Source: Pseudomonadota bacterium
GTDB taxonomy: Bacteria > Pseudomonadota > Alphaproteobacteria > Rhodospirillales > Magnetospirillaceae
DNA length: 64,000 nucleotides
Reading direction: 5' to 3'
NCBI GenBank assembly: GCA_021793155.1
Contig: JAJYTF010000007.1
Location: 119,485-183,484 of the forward strand
Shown here: positions 43,447-55,959 of the stretch, in pieces
Layout: each line of letters begins with the position of its first letter
Position numbering within the stretch: position 1 is the first letter of the stretch
The notes under the pieces: model-generated
Database searches by the model: none
What the model was told of the DNA's origin: nothing
What the model saw: only the letters and a program-made list of their open reading frames with translations
Made by a program: the position numbers and the translations under genes

Positions 43447-44823
43447 TCAGAAGAACTCCAGCCGTACCGAAAACAGCTTCTCCACCTTTTTAACCGCCTC
43501 GGCGGCAGCGAACAGCACCACCCGGTCGTTGGCCTGCACGATCGTCATGCCACGCGGACTGATCACCTTTCCATCGCGGACCAGCGCGCCGACCAGGACA
43601 CCTTGCGGCAGCTTGATCTCCTTCAGCGGCTTGCCCACCAGGGGCGAGGTTTCCAGCGCGTCCACCTCCATCAGCTCGCCGAAACCCTCGTGCAGGGAAT
43701 GCACCGCATGGACCCGGCCGCGGCGCACATGATGCAGGATATTGGAGACGGTAATGGCGCGCGGCGAGATCACCACGTCGATACCCAGCTGGCTCATCAA
43801 GGTCGCATAGTCGGTCTTGTTGACCAGCGCCATCACCCGCTTGCTGCCCATGCGCTTGGCCAGCAGCGCCGACAGGATGTTGGTCTCGTCGTCATTGGTC
43901 ACCGCGACGACGGTCTCGGCCGAGCCGGCGCTGGCTTCCTCCAGGATGTCGGAATCCAGCACGTCGCCGTTGATCACCACCGTCTGCTCGAGGTTACGGG
44001 CCACCTCTTCGGCCCGCTCGCGATCCAATTCGATGATCTTGGCGCTGACGCCGGAAGGCAGGGCTTCAATCTGCTGGGCCAGGAACTGTCCAATATTGCC
44101 GCCGCCGAATATGACGATGCGCCGCGCCTCAGGCTCCTCATGGCCAAAGGCGGCCATGGCCCGCCCGATATGCAGGGTATCGACGACGAACATCACCTCG
44201 TCGCCGGGCAGCATCTGGTCTTCGGCCGTCGGCACGATGGCCCGGCCGTCCCGCACGATGCCGACGATGACGATGTTGAGGTCGGGGAACAGCACCGTCA
44301 GCTGCCGCAATGGCGTATTGACCAGCGGCGTGTCCTCGGTGCAGCGCACGCCGATCAGCCGCACCCGGTCGCCGGCCAGGGGAATGACCTCCATGGCGCC
44401 GGGCACCTGCAGGCGGCGGACGATGGCGCGCGCCACCTCGATCTCCGGCGAGATGATAACGTCGATGGGCAGGTGATCGTGGGAGAACAGGTTCGCCCAA
44501 AAGGGCTGCAGATAGCTCTGGTGCCGCACCCGGGCAATCGTGGTGGTGACGTTGAACAGTGAATGGGCCACCTGGCAGGCGACCATGTTCACTTCGTCGG
44601 CGGCGGTCACCGCGATGATCATGTCGGCGTCGGCCGCGCCCGCCTGCTCCAGCACCGGCGGATGCGAGGCATGCCCCAGGATGCATCGCACATCCAGACT
44701 GTCGCTGACTTTGCGCACCAGTTCCGGCCGCTGGTCGATGATGGTGACGTCGTTGTGCTCTTTGGCCAGGTAGCGGGCGATGTTGAACCCGACCTGCCCT
44801 GCCCCGCAGACGATGACTTTCAT
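43447..44823 (-). CDS. trkA: Trk potassium transport NAD-binding protein TrkA
   Basis: A 458-residue peripheral membrane regulator with two RCK units: N1 Rossmann GAGQVGFNIARYLA at residues 6-19 plus TrkA-C, then a second Rossmann IFGGGNIGQFLAQQI near 235-250 plus TrkA-C. It gates TrkH/TrkG by NAD(H)/ATP. Its place after ntrX and before dat is conserved in Rhodospirillales. The TrkH channel is not in this window. Confidence 0.95.
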   Translation of the reverse strand: MKVIVCGAGQVGFNIARYLAKEHNDVTIIDQRPELVRKVSDSLDVRCILGHASHPPVLEQAGAADADMIIAVTAADEVNMVACQVAHSLFNVTTTIARVRHQSYLQPFWANLFSHDHLPIDVIISPEIEVARAIVRRLQVPGAMEVIPLAGDRVRLIGVRCTEDTPLVNTPLRQLTVLFPDLNIVIVGIVRDGRAIVPTAEDQMLPGDEVMFVVDTLHIGRAMAAFGHEEPEARRIVIFGGGNIGQFLAQQIEALPSGVSAKIIELDRERAEEVARNLEQTVVINGDVLDSDILEEASAGSAETVVAVTNDDETNILSALLAKRMGSKRVMALVNKTDYATLMSQLGIDVVISPRAITVSNILHHVRRGRVHAVHSLHEGFGELMEVDALETSPLVGKPLKEIKLPQGVLVGALVRDGKVISPRGMTIVQANDRVVLFAAAEAVKKVEKLFSVRLEFF

Positions 44824-44943
44824 TGCCGCCTATCCATCATTCTTTTCACCGCCGGGTCGCCACGTCGCCAAGAAGAGATTCAGGCCGGCTTCGCCGGCCT
44901 TTTCCCTTGGCCGCCTGGCGGCTTGACAGCTGATCAAATTCCA

Positions 44944-46321
<1,378 letters not shown>

Positions 46322-46332
<11 letters not shown>

Positions 46333-48574
46333 GGGTACCCACCGTTTCGGTCGCGCCCCCTTGGTCCGCCGCAACGCGGAAAATCAAACTGACGCGGGCG
46401 CCTGCACCTTCGAGGTCTTCCAGCGTCAACTCACCGCCATGGTCTTCCATGATTTTCTTCACGATGGCAAGGCCCAATCCCGTTCCTTTGGCCCGCGTGG
46501 TGACATATGGCTCGGTAAGACGCTCCCGCTGGTCCACCGGCAAGCCTTTGCCATTGTCCTCCACCACAATGCCGTAGCAGTCCCGCCGGCGTTCAACCCG
46601 TACGACGATGCGCCCTTCCGGCAGCGGTTCGATCGCGCCGTCGCGGCCGCGGATCGCCTCGACCGCGTTCTTCAGCAGGTTTGTCACGGCTTGGCTGACT
46701 TGGCGCGCGTCGCAGGGAATGCGCAGCGGCCCCTCGGGCAATTCGGTCTCGAAGCGCACGTCGCGATAGCCGGTGCGCGCCAGGAACACCGCCTGGAGGA
46801 CCAGTTCCAGCAGGTTGTCCTCCTTCATCACCGGTGCCGGCATGCGGGCGAAGGCGGAGAACTCGTCCACCATGCGGCCGATATCGCCCACTTGGCGAAT
46901 GATGGTATCGGTGCAGGTGACGAACGTTTCGCGGTCGGAATTGATCTGCTTCAGGTATTTCCGCTTCAGCCGTTCCGCTGAAAGCTGGATGGGCGTCAGC
47001 GGGTTCTTGATCTCGTGGGCGATGCGCCTGGCCACATCGGCCCAGGCCGCCTTGCGTTGGGCCGACAGAAGTTCCGTGATGTCGTCAATGGTCACCACAT
47101 AGCCGGTCACGTCATCCGCGGCGCGTTCGGCGACGATCCGCACCAGCAGAACCAACGACTGGCCGTGCCGACGCAGGTTGAGCTGCTCCTGGACCGATCG
47201 TTCGGGGCGGCGCCTGGCGGCTTCCAGCAGGTCGGCCATTTCCGGCACCACTTCGGCCAGTGGCCGGCCGATCATCACCATCGGATCCACCGCCAGGTAT
47301 TCGATGGCCGAACGGTTGGGAAGCTCCACATTGCCCTGCCGGTCAAGGCCGACCACGCCGGCAGAGACGCCGGCCAGCACCGCTTCAGTGAACCGGCGCC
47401 GTTCGTCCAACTCGCGATTGGCCTCGACCAGATCACCCCGTTGGGCCGCAAGCTGGCTGGTCATGCGGTTGAAGGCGCGCGACAGCGAGCCCAGTTCATC
47501 CGTAGCCCCCCGCTCATCGACGCGAGCCGTCAGGTCGCCAGCGCGCACCCGCTCGGCGGCGTCAATCAGCCGGATGATCGGCGTCGCCAATTGTGTCGCC
47601 AGGGTCAGGCCGATCCAGATGGCGGCCACCAGCAGCAGCAGCGCGACCACCGCGAAGATGGCCGAAAAAGTAATTTCCAGGCCCGAACGGGTACCTTCCA
47701 GTCGCTGATACTCGGCCACGGCCCGGCTGGTCCGCTCCATATGGTCGATGACCTTTGGGTCGACGAAGCGGCCGACATAGAGAAAAGCCTCGGGCAGGCC
47801 GCTTTCCAGCTTGACCAGGGCGCGCACCCGCTGGTCGCCGGGGATGGTCATTACCGCGACATCGCCCGCGCGCGCCCGCTCGAAGGCCCATTGCGGGATG
47901 CGATCGATCGACAGCTCCATCGAGAAGGCCAGTCCGGCCCGTGCCAGTACCTGGCCGGTGCTGTCGAACACGATGGCCTCGGTCAGCGCCCGCACCGCCG
48001 CCTGGGTGCCGATCATCTGGGCCAGCCAGGCCGGACTGCGCAGCAGCGTCGGCCCTTCGCGATTGATGTCGTTGGCCATCGCCAGGGCATCGCCGCCAAT
48101 GACCTGCTGGTGTTCCTCCAGATAGGCCTTGGCCACCGCAAGCGATTCGTCAAGGGCGGTGCTGACCCGCTTGTTGAACCATTGCTCGACGCCGAAATTC
48201 AGCACCAGCGCCGAAAACACCGCCACCAGGATCGCCGGAGTGACAGCCACGACACTGAACATCACCACCAGACGCACATGCAGCCGCGCGCCAGCCGCAC
48301 CGGCACGGCGTTCCGCCCAGACCCTGGCGATATGCCGGCCGACCAGGGCGACCAGCAGCAGCAACAGGATCAGGTCGAGGATCAGCAGGCTGAACACCGT
48401 GGCCGGGTTGGGGCCATGCAACGGACCCGACCCGGTCAGGGCGGCAAAGGTGGCCAGCCCCGAGACGATCACCGCCACGGTCAGCCCGATGGCCAGCTTA
48501 CGGGCCAGATCGACTGCGCGTGACCACAGGGTCAGCCGCAGCATCAGGCGCCGCCAGGGGATCTTACCGCTCAT
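46322..48574 (-). CDS. ntrY: nitrogen regulation sensor kinase NtrY
   Basis: A 750-residue membrane kinase: two to three N-terminal helices in about 25-110, a long periplasmic region, helix near 305-330, HAMP (RLIDAAERVRAGDLTARV), PAS, and kinase core with His in RRIAHEIKNPLTPIQL and HATPase (NLLKNAVEAIRG, VEDNGKGLP, GTGLGLAIVKKI). It is the cognate kinase of NtrX. The ntrB-ntrC-ntrY-ntrX order is complete here. Confidence 0.95.
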
Positions 48575-48613
48575 TCAGAATTCGTGAAAAGATGACGGTG
48601 GGGAAACGCATAC

Positions 48614-50062
48614 TCACTTCAGCCCGCGCACGACCTGGATATCGAGATCCCTGATCTTCTTGCGCAAGGTGTTGCGGTTGACCCCCAGGACCTGGGCGGC
48701 CTTGATCTGGTTGCCCCGGGTCGCCTCGAGGGCCAGGGTGATCAGCGGCCGCTCGACTTCGCGCAACACCCGATCGTAGACGCCGGCGGCCGGCAGGCCG
48801 TCGGCATGGGCGGCGAAATATTCGCGCAGGTGCCGCTCGACCGTGCTGCCCAGCCCCTCGCTTTCCACCGGAACCGGCGGCTCGGTGACCGGCACCCCGC
48901 CCGCCAATTCGGCCTCGATGATCTCAATGCCGATAACCTCCTGGGAATAGAGGGCGGCCAGCCGCCGCACAAGGTTCTCGAGTTCGCGCACATTACCCGG
49001 CCAGCGATACCGCTTCAGCCGCTCCATCGCCGTCGCGTCGATGGTCTTCGCCGGCAACCCTTCGGCGGAGGCGAGGTTGAGAAAATGGCGGACCAGTTCG
49101 GGGATGTCCTCGGCCCGCTCGCGCAGGGGCGGCAGGCGGATGGGAACGACGTTGAGCCGGTAGAACAGGTCTTCGCGGAACAGGCCCTGGCGGATCAGTT
49201 GAGTCAGGTCACGATGCGTGGCGGCGACGATCCGCACATTGGCGCGGATTGGCGTACGGCCGCCGACCGTCGTGTATTCGCCTTCCTGCAGGACCCGCAG
49301 CAGCCGGGTCTGCGCCTCGGGCGGCATGTCGCCGATCTCGTCGAGGAACAGGGTGCCACCTTCCGCCTGCTCGAAGCGGCCGGCGGCCCGCTGGGTGGCG
49401 CCGGTGAAGGCTCCCTTCTCATGGCCGAACAACTCGCTTTCAATCAGCTCACGGGGAATGGCCGCCATGTTGATGGCGACGAAGGGGCCATTGCGCCGTT
49501 TCCCATAGTCATGGAGGGCGCGGGCCACCAGTTCCTTGCCGGTGCCGGACTCGCCGGTGATCATCACCGACAGGTCGGTGCCCATCAGGCGGGCCAGCGT
49601 GCGATAAATCTCCTGCATGGCCGGCGAACGGCCGATCAGGGGAAGTTGCTCCTCGCTCTCGCCGGGCACCGGCTCGATCGACGGCGCGCGGGGGGCCGAC
49701 AGCGCCCGCTGCACCAGATTGACCAGTTCGCGGATGTCGAAGGGCTTGGGCAGGTATTCGAAAGCGCCCCGCTGCGCCGCCTTGACGGCGGTAAGCAGGG
49801 TGTTCTGCGCGCTCATCACGACGATGCGCAGGTCGGGCCGGATCTTCTTGATGCGCGGCAGCAGGTCGAGGCCGCTCTCATCGGGCATCACCACATCGGT
49901 GATCACCAGATCCCCCTCTCCGTCGGAAACCCAGCGCCACAGGGTCGCCGCGTTCCCGGTGGTCCGCACCTCGTAACCGGCGCGGCCCAGCGCCTGGCTC
50001 AGCACCGTGCGGATACCGCGATCGTCGTCGGCGACAAGAATGGTGGAAGCGGCAGTCATCAT
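48614..50062 (-). CDS. ntrC: nitrogen regulation response regulator NtrC
   Basis: A 482-residue sigma-54 activator: REC with Asp56 in [17 protein letters not shown] domain with [15 protein letters not shown], the intact GAFTGA loop in [11 protein letters not shown] that contacts RpoN, and C-terminal Fis HTH ([19 protein letters not shown]). It activates nitrogen-scavenging promoters such as the -24/-12 site found at 131-146. Overlaps ntrB by four bases. Confidence 0.96.
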   Translation of the reverse strand: MMTAASTILVADDDRGIRTVLSQALGRAGYEVRTTGNAATLWRWVSDGEGDLVITDVVMPDESGLDLLPRIKKIRPDLRIVVMSAQNTLLTAVKAAQRGAFEYLPKPFDIRELVNLVQRALSAPRAPSIEPVPGESEEQLPLIGRSPAMQEIYRTLARLMGTDLSVMITGESGTGKELVARALHDYGKRRNGPFVAINMAAIPRELIESELFGHEKGAFTGATQRAAGRFEQAEGGTLFLDEIGDMPPEAQTRLLRVLQEGEYTTVGGRTPIRANVRIVAATHRDLTQLIRQGLFREDLFYRLNVVPIRLPPLRERAEDIPELVRHFLNLASAEGLPAKTIDATAMERLKRYRWPGNVRELENLVRRLAALYSQEVIGIEIIEAELAGGVPVTEPPVPVESEGLGSTVERHLREYFAAHADGLPAAGVYDRVLREVERPLITLALEATRGNQIKAAQVLGVNRNTLRKKIRDLDIQVVRGLK

Positions 50063-51174
50063 AGAACTTCCTCGTCCTGCACCATGGGCAGCATGACGCG
50101 GAAAATGGTGCGGCGCGGCTGACTGTCGAATTCGATTACGCCCCCGTGATCGCCAACGATCTTGGCGACCAGGGCCAGCCCCAGGCCGGTGCCCGAAACC
50201 TTGCTGGTGACGAAGGGGTCGAACAGATGGGCCCGCAGATCTTCCGGGATACCCTGCCCGTTATCCTGGACGCTGACGATCAGCGGCAGGTGCATGCGGC
50301 TATGGCTGCCCGGCACGGCCAGGCGCACACCATGCTGGTAGGCGGTGGAAAGCACCACCTCGCCGCCTTCGGCCGGCGCGGCCTCGGCGGCATTCTTCAC
50401 CAGGTTGAGGAAGACCTGGATCAACTGGTCGCGGTTGCCCAGCACGGCGGGCAGCGACGGATCGTAGTTCTCGACAAAGCGGATGTGGCGGCCGAAGCCG
50501 GCCTGGGCGACGCGGCGGACATGTTCGAGAACGCGGTGGATGTTGACCGCCGCGCGCTCGATGGGCTGCTTGTCCGAGAACACTTCCATGCGGTTGACCA
50601 GCGCCACGATGCGATCCGACTCGTCGCAGATCAGCTGGGTCAGCGTGCGGTCTTCGGGCGAACAGTTCTGCTCCAGGAGCTGGGCCGCGCCACGGATCCC
50701 CGACAGCGGGTTTTTCACCTCGTGGGCAAGCATGGCGGCCATGGCGGTGACCGATCGGGCCGAGTTGCGATGGGTCAGCTGCTGTCCGATCTTCAGGGCG
50801 ATCGATTGCTCATGCAGGGACACCACCACGCAGCCCGCCAGTTCCACCAGGGGCGAAGCCTGGATGTCCATGGTCCGGTAGCCGGTGCGTGGGCTGTCCA
50901 GGGTGACGCCGTATTCCGAAACACTGGTGGCCCCATGCCGGGCCTGCTCGATCAAGCCGAACAGCGGGCAGTCGCCGGGCAGGAGTTCGGCGAGCCCCAT
51001 GCCACAGAGATGGGCGGCGCTGGACTCGAACAGACTTTCGGCGGCGGTATTGACCTGCTGGATCTGTCCCGCCTCGTCAATCACCAGGACCGCCGCCGCC
51101 AGCGCGTTCAGCACCGACGAGGGATCCATCTGCGGAGCCGTGCGCCGGCGCAGGAAAGCCAGCCGCTTGCTCAT
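50059..51174 (-). CDS. ntrB: nitrogen regulation sensor kinase NtrB
   Basis: A 371-residue soluble kinase: PAS domain at about 20-120 ([19 protein letters not shown]), HisKA with His in [15 protein letters not shown], and HATPase ([32 protein letters not shown]). It is controlled by PII proteins in known systems. ATG 51174 ([10 protein letters not shown]) overlaps the dusB stop by four bases; upstream in-frame starts lie inside dusB and are rejected. Confidence 0.95.
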   Translation of the reverse strand: MSKRLAFLRRRTAPQMDPSSVLNALAAAVLVIDEAGQIQQVNTAAESLFESSAAHLCGMGLAELLPGDCPLFGLIEQARHGATSVSEYGVTLDSPRTGYRTMDIQASPLVELAGCVVVSLHEQSIALKIGQQLTHRNSARSVTAMAAMLAHEVKNPLSGIRGAAQLLEQNCSPEDRTLTQLICDESDRIVALVNRMEVFSDKQPIERAAVNIHRVLEHVRRVAQAGFGRHIRFVENYDPSLPAVLGNRDQLIQVFLNLVKNAAEAAPAEGGEVVLSTAYQHGVRLAVPGSHSRMHLPLIVSVQDNGQGIPEDLRAHLFDPFVTSKVSGTGLGLALVAKIVGDHGGVIEFDSQPRRTIFRVMLPMVQDEEVL

Positions 51175-52157
51175 GCCGCCATCCGTTCCAGAAGCGGGCC
51201 GTAAAAATCGGCAATCATGCGACGTACCGTGCCGGCGTCGAGCGACTGGTTCACCGCCGCCCGGAACTCGGCCGAACCGGGCAGCCCCTTTGTATACCAA
51301 GCCACATGCTTTCGCCCGAGCCGACAGCCCGTATCGCTGCCGTAATGCTCGACCATCGTGTCGAAATGCTCGAGCAGGATAGCCAATTGCCGGTCCAGCG
51401 GCGGATCGGCGCGGCGTTCGCCGGTCGCCAGGAAATGTGCCACCTGGCCGGGGAACCAAGGCCGTCCATAGGTACCGCGGCCGATCATTACGCCGTCGGC
51501 GCCGGACTGCGCCAGCAGGTCCACCGCATCCTCGATGGAATTGACATCGCCGTTACCGACCACGGGAATTGTCACCGCGTCCTTGACCTGTCGAATGAAG
51601 CGCCAGTCGGCGCGGCCGCCATACAACTGGTTGCGCGTCCGCCCGTGCACGGTGACCATCTGAATACCAGCGTCCTCGGCAATCTTGGCCAGGCGTGGCG
51701 CATTGCGGTTGGCCTCGTCCCAGCCCGTGCGCATTTTCAACGTCACCGGGAGGCGCACCGCGGCGACCACCGCCTCCATGATGCGCCCGGCCAGGCATTC
51801 GTCACGCATCAGGGCCGAGCCGGCGTCGCCCTTGACCACTTTCTTCACCGGACAGCCCATGTTGATGTCGATGATGGCGGCGCCGCGATCCTCGTTCAGC
51901 TTGGCCGCCTCGGCCATCACCTCGGGTTCGCAGCCGGCAAGCTGCACCGCCATGGGAAATTCCTCGGCGCAGGACGACGACATCTTCATCGTCTGGTGGT
52001 TGGCGCGGATCATCGCCTGGCTGGCGATCATTTCCGACACCACCAGACCGGCACCGCAACGCTTCACCAGGCGGCGGAACGGCATGTCGGTCACGCCGGA
52101 CATGGGCGCGAGGATGACCGGATTGTCGAGTGATACGGGACCTATGCGGAATGTCAT
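51171..52157 (-). CDS. dusB: tRNA-dihydrouridine synthase B (NifR3)
   Basis: A 328-residue FMN enzyme reducing uridines in the tRNA D-loop: [43 protein letters not shown] with the catalytic Cys, VTVHGRTR and GNGDV. In alphaproteobacteria dusB (nifR3) leads the ntrBC operon, as here. The upstream region holds a candidate NtrC site. Confidence 0.95.
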   Translation of the reverse strand: MTFRIGPVSLDNPVILAPMSGVTDMPFRRLVKRCGAGLVVSEMIASQAMIRANHQTMKMSSSCAEEFPMAVQLAGCEPEVMAEAAKLNEDRGAAIIDINMGCPVKKVVKGDAGSALMRDECLAGRIMEAVVAAVRLPVTLKMRTGWDEANRNAPRLAKIAEDAGIQMVTVHGRTRNQLYGGRADWRFIRQVKDAVTIPVVGNGDVNSIEDAVDLLAQSGADGVMIGRGTYGRPWFPGQVAHFLATGERRADPPLDRQLAILLEHFDTMVEHYGSDTGCRLGRKHVAWYTKGLPGSAEFRAAVNQSLDAGTVRRMIADFYGPLLERMAA

Positions 52158-52184
52158 CGTTCTGACGCGTCTCCCCAGACGGCC

Positions 52185-52201
52185 TGCATGCTAATTGTGC
52201 A
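52185..52201 (-). promoter_or_regulatory. candidate NtrC binding site upstream of dusB-ntrBC
   Basis: On the minus strand TGCACAATTAGCATGCA keeps TGCAC at one end and TGCA at the other with the 17-base span of the NtrC consensus TGCACC-N5-GGTGCA, but the inner GG/CC bases differ. It lies 28-44 bases before the dusB start, a position compatible with autoregulation. Confidence 0.4.
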
Positions 52202-52258
52202 GTCGCTCGCGAGCAATGCAAAAGTGGGGCTGTTCTATTGTCGGCAACAGGCCAGTGC

Positions 52259-53059
52259 CTACGAAAGAAGCACCTGCTTGACGAACTTGACGCCAAAATA
52301 GCCGAGAATCACCAGGGAATATGCCAGAAGAACGACGCGAGCGGCCATCTGGCCACGCACCCCGCAAACTCGTCGCCCGATCAGCAGCAACCCGATGATG
52401 CCGAAGGCCAGCAGGGAAAAGAGCGTCTTGTGGTTCATGCTGAGCAGGCTGCCGGTCTCGCTGTATTCAGTGGCCATCCCGCTGACCACACCAAGGCCGA
52501 GTACCAGTTCCGACAGCACCAGCAGGCGCTCGAACAGCCTGTCGCTCTCGCTGACCGCGGGCAGCATGCGGGTCAGACCGTTCGGCCGCTTGAACTTCAA
52601 CGCCCGGGCCTGGAGGAACGAGGCCAGGGCGGCGGCGGCTGCGACGGTCAGTAAGCCGAGCGTAATGATCGACACCACGATGTGCAGGTCGAGCCAACCC
52701 GCCGGCGCGTCGCTGGCCAGCGGCTGGCCGGTGGCCCGGTCGAACACGGAAGCCATGAGGCCGAGCAGCATCATGTAGGGCATCATCAGCGGCGTCAGCC
52801 GCCAGGCCTGTCGATGGAAAGCGGCGATCCCGGCGAAGAGCACCAGGCTGGCGGCGATGCCCACCCACAGATCCGCCGAGAGATTGGTCTGCCAGCGGCC
52901 GGAAACCTGTCCCGCCGCCCATAGCAGCGGGCCGGCCACGGCCAGCCCGAGCAGGCCCCAGAAAAGCCCGTCGCGGGCACCGCTGCGCCGCAACGGCAGC
53001 AACGCAGCCGGAATGAGGGCAAACAGGGCCGCGAGATTGAATGCAATGGAGTTCGACAT
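52259..53059 (-). CDS. CcsA/YpjD-like cytochrome c assembly membrane protein
   Basis: A 266-residue protein with about eight membrane helices. The C-terminal half (SLLSMNHKTLFSLLAFGIIGLLLIGRR and YFGVKFVKQVLL) matches the YpjD/HemX group of the cytochrome c assembly family, which lacks the tryptophan-rich WWD segment of true CcsA. Its role in E. coli is unsettled. It is transcribed toward dusB with a 101-base gap. Confidence 0.8.
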   Translation of the reverse strand: MSNSIAFNLAALFALIPAALLPLRRSGARDGLFWGLLGLAVAGPLLWAAGQVSGRWQTNLSADLWVGIAASLVLFAGIAAFHRQAWRLTPLMMPYMMLLGLMASVFDRATGQPLASDAPAGWLDLHIVVSIITLGLLTVAAAAALASFLQARALKFKRPNGLTRMLPAVSESDRLFERLLVLSELVLGLGVVSGMATEYSETGSLLSMNHKTLFSLLAFGIIGLLLIGRRVCGVRGQMAARVVLLAYSLVILGYFGVKFVKQVLLS

Positions 53060-53108
53060 GCAGGGAATATAGCCGGCCGACCCGCCCGCGGAAAGAGAGG
53101 ACAGAGAT

Positions 53109-53136
53109 CAGATGTCAGATGACAGATGTCAGGTGA
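53109..53136. repeat. two tandem 14-base units before ispDF
   Basis: CAGATGTCAGATGA followed by CAGATGTCAGGTGA, differing at one base, then a partial third copy (CAGA). Located 57 bases upstream of ispDF. Confidence 0.7.
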
Positions 53137-53192
53137 CAGACGGGGCTGCATCTGGCATGTGACATCCGGTTTCTGAAATCGAAAGGTGGATC

Positions 53193-54341
53193 ATGGCGCG
53201 GTGCGTGGCTCTGGTGGTGGCGGCGGGACGGGGCAACCGCTTCGGCGGCGACATTCCGAAGCAGTGGCGCGACCTTGGCGGGCGGCCGGTGCTCCGCCAC
53301 AGCCTCGCCGCCTTCGCCGGCCACCCCCAGATCGATGCGGTGCGCGTGGTCATCCACCCCGACGACCGCAGCCATTACGATGCCGCGGCGGCCGGCCTTG
53401 GCTTGGCCGATCCCGTATCTGGCGGCACCACCCGGCAGGATTCGGTGCGCCTCGGCCTGGAAGCGCTGGCGGAACTGCAGCCCGACATCGTGCTGATTCA
53501 TGACGGGGCGCGCCCGTTCCTCGATGCCGGGCTGATCACCCGCGTCATTGCCGCACTTGTACAGCATCCGGGCGCCATCCCTGCCTTGCCTGTCCATGAT
53601 ACCCTGAAGCGTGGCGACGGTGGGCTGATCGGCCAGACCGTTCCGCGCGACGGCTTATTCCGTGCCCAGACGCCCCAGGGCTTCCGCTATGCCGAGATCG
53701 TCGCGGCGCACCGCGCCGCAGCCGGTCGCGAACTGACGGACGACGCAGCGGTGGCCGAGCAGCATGGCCTCGCGGTGGCGCTGGTCGCCGGCAGCGAGGA
53801 CAACGTCAAGATCACCACCACCGAGGATCTCACCCGGGCCGCGGCCCGCTTCGCCGGCGCCGGCGACATCCGGGTAGCCACCGGCTTCGACGTCCACCGC
53901 TTCACCGCCGGCAGCCACGTTACTCTGTGCAACTTGCAAATCCCGCACGACGCCGGCCTGGAGGGCCATTCCGACGCCGACGTCGCCTTGCACGCGCTGA
54001 CCGATGCCTTGCTCGGAACCATCTCGGCGGGCGACATCGGACGCCATTTTCCTCCCACCGATCCGCGATGGAAAGGCTGTGACTCGGCGGTCTTCCTGGC
54101 CCATGCCGCCAATCTGGTGAAGGCTCGCGGCGGCCAGATCGTTCACTTGGACCTGACCGTCATCTGTGAGCGGCCGAAGGTGGGCCCGCACCGCGCCGCC
54201 ATGGCTGCGCGCGTCGCCGAAATCCTCGACATCCCCCAGCACCGGGTGAGCGTCAAGGCCACCACCACCGAAGGCCTGGGCTTCACCGGCCGCCGCGAAG
54301 GCATCGCCGCCCAGGCGGTGGCCACAGTGCGGCTGCCGTAA
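53193..54341 (+). CDS. ispDF: bifunctional IspD/IspF enzyme of the MEP isoprenoid pathway
   Basis: A 382-residue fusion. IspD part (1-220): VVAAGRGNRFGGDIPKQW, IHDGARPF and AEVHAAH-like region; makes CDP-methylerythritol. IspF part (about 228-382): ATGFDVHRF with metal residues Asp and His, GHSDADVALHALTDALLG, and FPPTDPRW; makes the cyclic diphosphate. The fusion is characteristic of alpha- and epsilonproteobacteria. Confidence 0.95.
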   Translation: MARCVALVVAAGRGNRFGGDIPKQWRDLGGRPVLRHSLAAFAGHPQIDAVRVVIHPDDRSHYDAAAAGLGLADPVSGGTTRQDSVRLGLEALAELQPDIVLIHDGARPFLDAGLITRVIAALVQHPGAIPALPVHDTLKRGDGGLIGQTVPRDGLFRAQTPQGFRYAEIVAAHRAAAGRELTDDAAVAEQHGLAVALVAGSEDNVKITTTEDLTRAAARFAGAGDIRVATGFDVHRFTAGSHVTLCNLQIPHDAGLEGHSDADVALHALTDALLGTISAGDIGRHFPPTDPRWKGCDSAVFLAHAANLVKARGGQIVHLDLTVICERPKVGPHRAAMAARVAEILDIPQHRVSVKATTTEGLGFTGRREGIAAQAVATVRLP

Positions 54342-54474
54342 GACTACGCCACGCACCAAGCGGGGCAAGGCAACAAAGATGAACGGCGACCAAGGGAAAT
54401 GCTGCCGAAGGCGGCAGAAATCATGCCCGCGTTCACCCGTTCAGTCCGCGCCCATCTGCGTTCCCTGAGCAGAT

Positions 54475-54801
54475 CTACGTCCCACTGCGCACCGTCTGCG
54501 CGTCGATCCAGTCGAGGAACGCCACATTGCCCTCGACGATCGGCAGAGAAACGACACAAGGGCAGGAATATTCGTGTAGTTCCTTGACTCTGGCGATTAC
54601 GGCTGAGACGAGATCTGAGCGTGTCTTGGCGATCAGCAAGGCCTCCCCCTCCTCATGGACATTGCCGTCCCACCAGTAGATCGAGGTGGCTCCGTCCACC
54701 ACATTGGCACAGGCGACCAGTCTTTGTTCCACCAGCATGCGGCCGATTTTCAGCGCGGAGCCGCGATTCGGCGCGGTGACGTAGATCAGATTGTGACTCA
54801 T
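54475..54801 (-). CDS. cutA: divalent cation tolerance protein CutA
   Basis: A 108-residue trimeric ferredoxin-like protein: IYVTAPNRGSALKIGRMLVEQRLVACANV, SIYWWDGNVHEEGEALLIAKT, and VKELHEYSCPCVVSLPI, the conserved copper-tolerance protein pattern. It lies downstream of the glycosyltransferase gene on the same strand. Confidence 0.93.
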   Translation of the reverse strand: MSHNLIYVTAPNRGSALKIGRMLVEQRLVACANVVDGATSIYWWDGNVHEEGEALLIAKTRSDLVSAVIARVKELHEYSCPCVVSLPIVEGNVAFLDWIDAQTVRSGT

Positions 54802-54840
54802 CGGGTCGATACCCCCCGGAAACGAACGAACGGAAATTAA

Positions 54841-55944
54841 CTACGTGCGTATGCAAACCCTCCCCGGCAACTCGGCCAGGATCGCATCGGCAGCCTCGGG
54901 AATCCCGTTCGGCTCGACCAAGGGCTTGTCCGGCAAAGAAAACAACATCTGCAGTCGCATCGCCAGGGCGACCTCGTCGAACAGCTCGACCGCCGCCACC
55001 GGAAGGCAGCGGCCTTGCGCCGCCAGCCAATCGATGAGAAACGGAGTCTCCGGCCAGTCGGGGCGCGGCAAATAGAGCATGGGAACACCGTTGACCGCCG
55101 CCTCGGCGAAGGTACCGTAGCCGGGCTTGCCGACCACCAGGTCGCAGGCGCTCAGGATATCGGTGAAGCCCATGGCAACGGCCTCGCGGTCGACCATGTC
55201 GGGATGGCCGGCGGGGTCGCCGCTCACCACCCAGCACCAGCCCGGCAGCCGCGCCCAGCTGGCGAAGGACAAGCCCGCGGCAAAGCCTCCGAAGGCGATC
55301 AGACCGACCCGCGTGCCCTCGTCCACCCCCAAAAGCCGGCGCAGGCGCAGCCGGTCGGCCGCGCCGCGGGCGGCTATCGGTCCGATCGGCCGCAGGTTCC
55401 CCAGCCTGGGCATGGGCATGGCCGGCGCCGGCTGAAGGAAGACGGCGGCCGCGCCATAGGCCTCCAGCATCTCGGCTTCGATGCCGGGGGCCTCTGGCCG
55501 CGCTGCGCAAACATGACCATAGATGTCGGCCCAATTCAGGCAGGACATGGCCACCGCCGCAATGCCGGCGCGCCGGGCGGCCAGCAGCGCCACGTACGAA
55601 ATGTTGGACAGCACCAGGTCCACCCCCGCGGCCGCCAGACCTGCCGTCTCCTGCTCCACCACCTGGGGCAGCCGGGCGTGCAGCGTCCGGTAGGCCTCGG
55701 CCGTCGGCTCCTCCAGAATCTCGGTGGCCGAGGCTTGCCGCAGGCCGAAATCGGCGATATGCGGGACCAACTCGAAATCCTCGCCAAAGCGGCCCTCAAG
55801 CCAGGAGCGCGCTATGGAGGTCTGGAGCGTGACGCGGAGTTCGGGCCGGCGTCGCCGAATCTCGGCAACGACCGGCGCGGTCATCGCGGCATGGCCGTAG
55901 CCGTGAGGCGAAAGGGCGACCAGGAGATGGGGCGGCATGAGCAA
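54841..55944 (-). CDS. glycosyltransferase-like protein (GT-B, MurG-related fold)
   Basis: A 367-residue protein with a GT-B look: SPHGYGHAAMTAPVVAEIRRRRPEL at the N-terminus and, near the C-terminus, ACDLVVGKPGYGTFAEAAVNGVPMLYLPR, which resembles the sugar-nucleotide site of UDP-glycosyltransferases. It resembles predicted L-arabinokinase-associated or hopanoid-type glycosyltransferases, but the substrate is not readable. ATG 55938 is an alternative start two codons in. Confidence 0.75.
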   Translation of the reverse strand: MLMPPHLLVALSPHGYGHAAMTAPVVAEIRRRRPELRVTLQTSIARSWLEGRFGEDFELVPHIADFGLRQASATEILEEPTAEAYRTLHARLPQVVEQETAGLAAAGVDLVLSNISYVALLAARRAGIAAVAMSCLNWADIYGHVCAARPEAPGIEAEMLEAYGAAAVFLQPAPAMPMPRLGNLRPIGPIAARGAADRLRLRRLLGVDEGTRVGLIAFGGFAAGLSFASWARLPGWCWVVSGDPAGHPDMVDREAVAMGFTDILSACDLVVGKPGYGTFAEAAVNGVPMLYLPRPDWPETPFLIDWLAAQGRCLPVAAVELFDEVALAMRLQMLFSLPDKPLVEPNGIPEAADAILAELPGRVCIRT

Positions 55945-55959
55945 AAGGCAATCCGCCCC

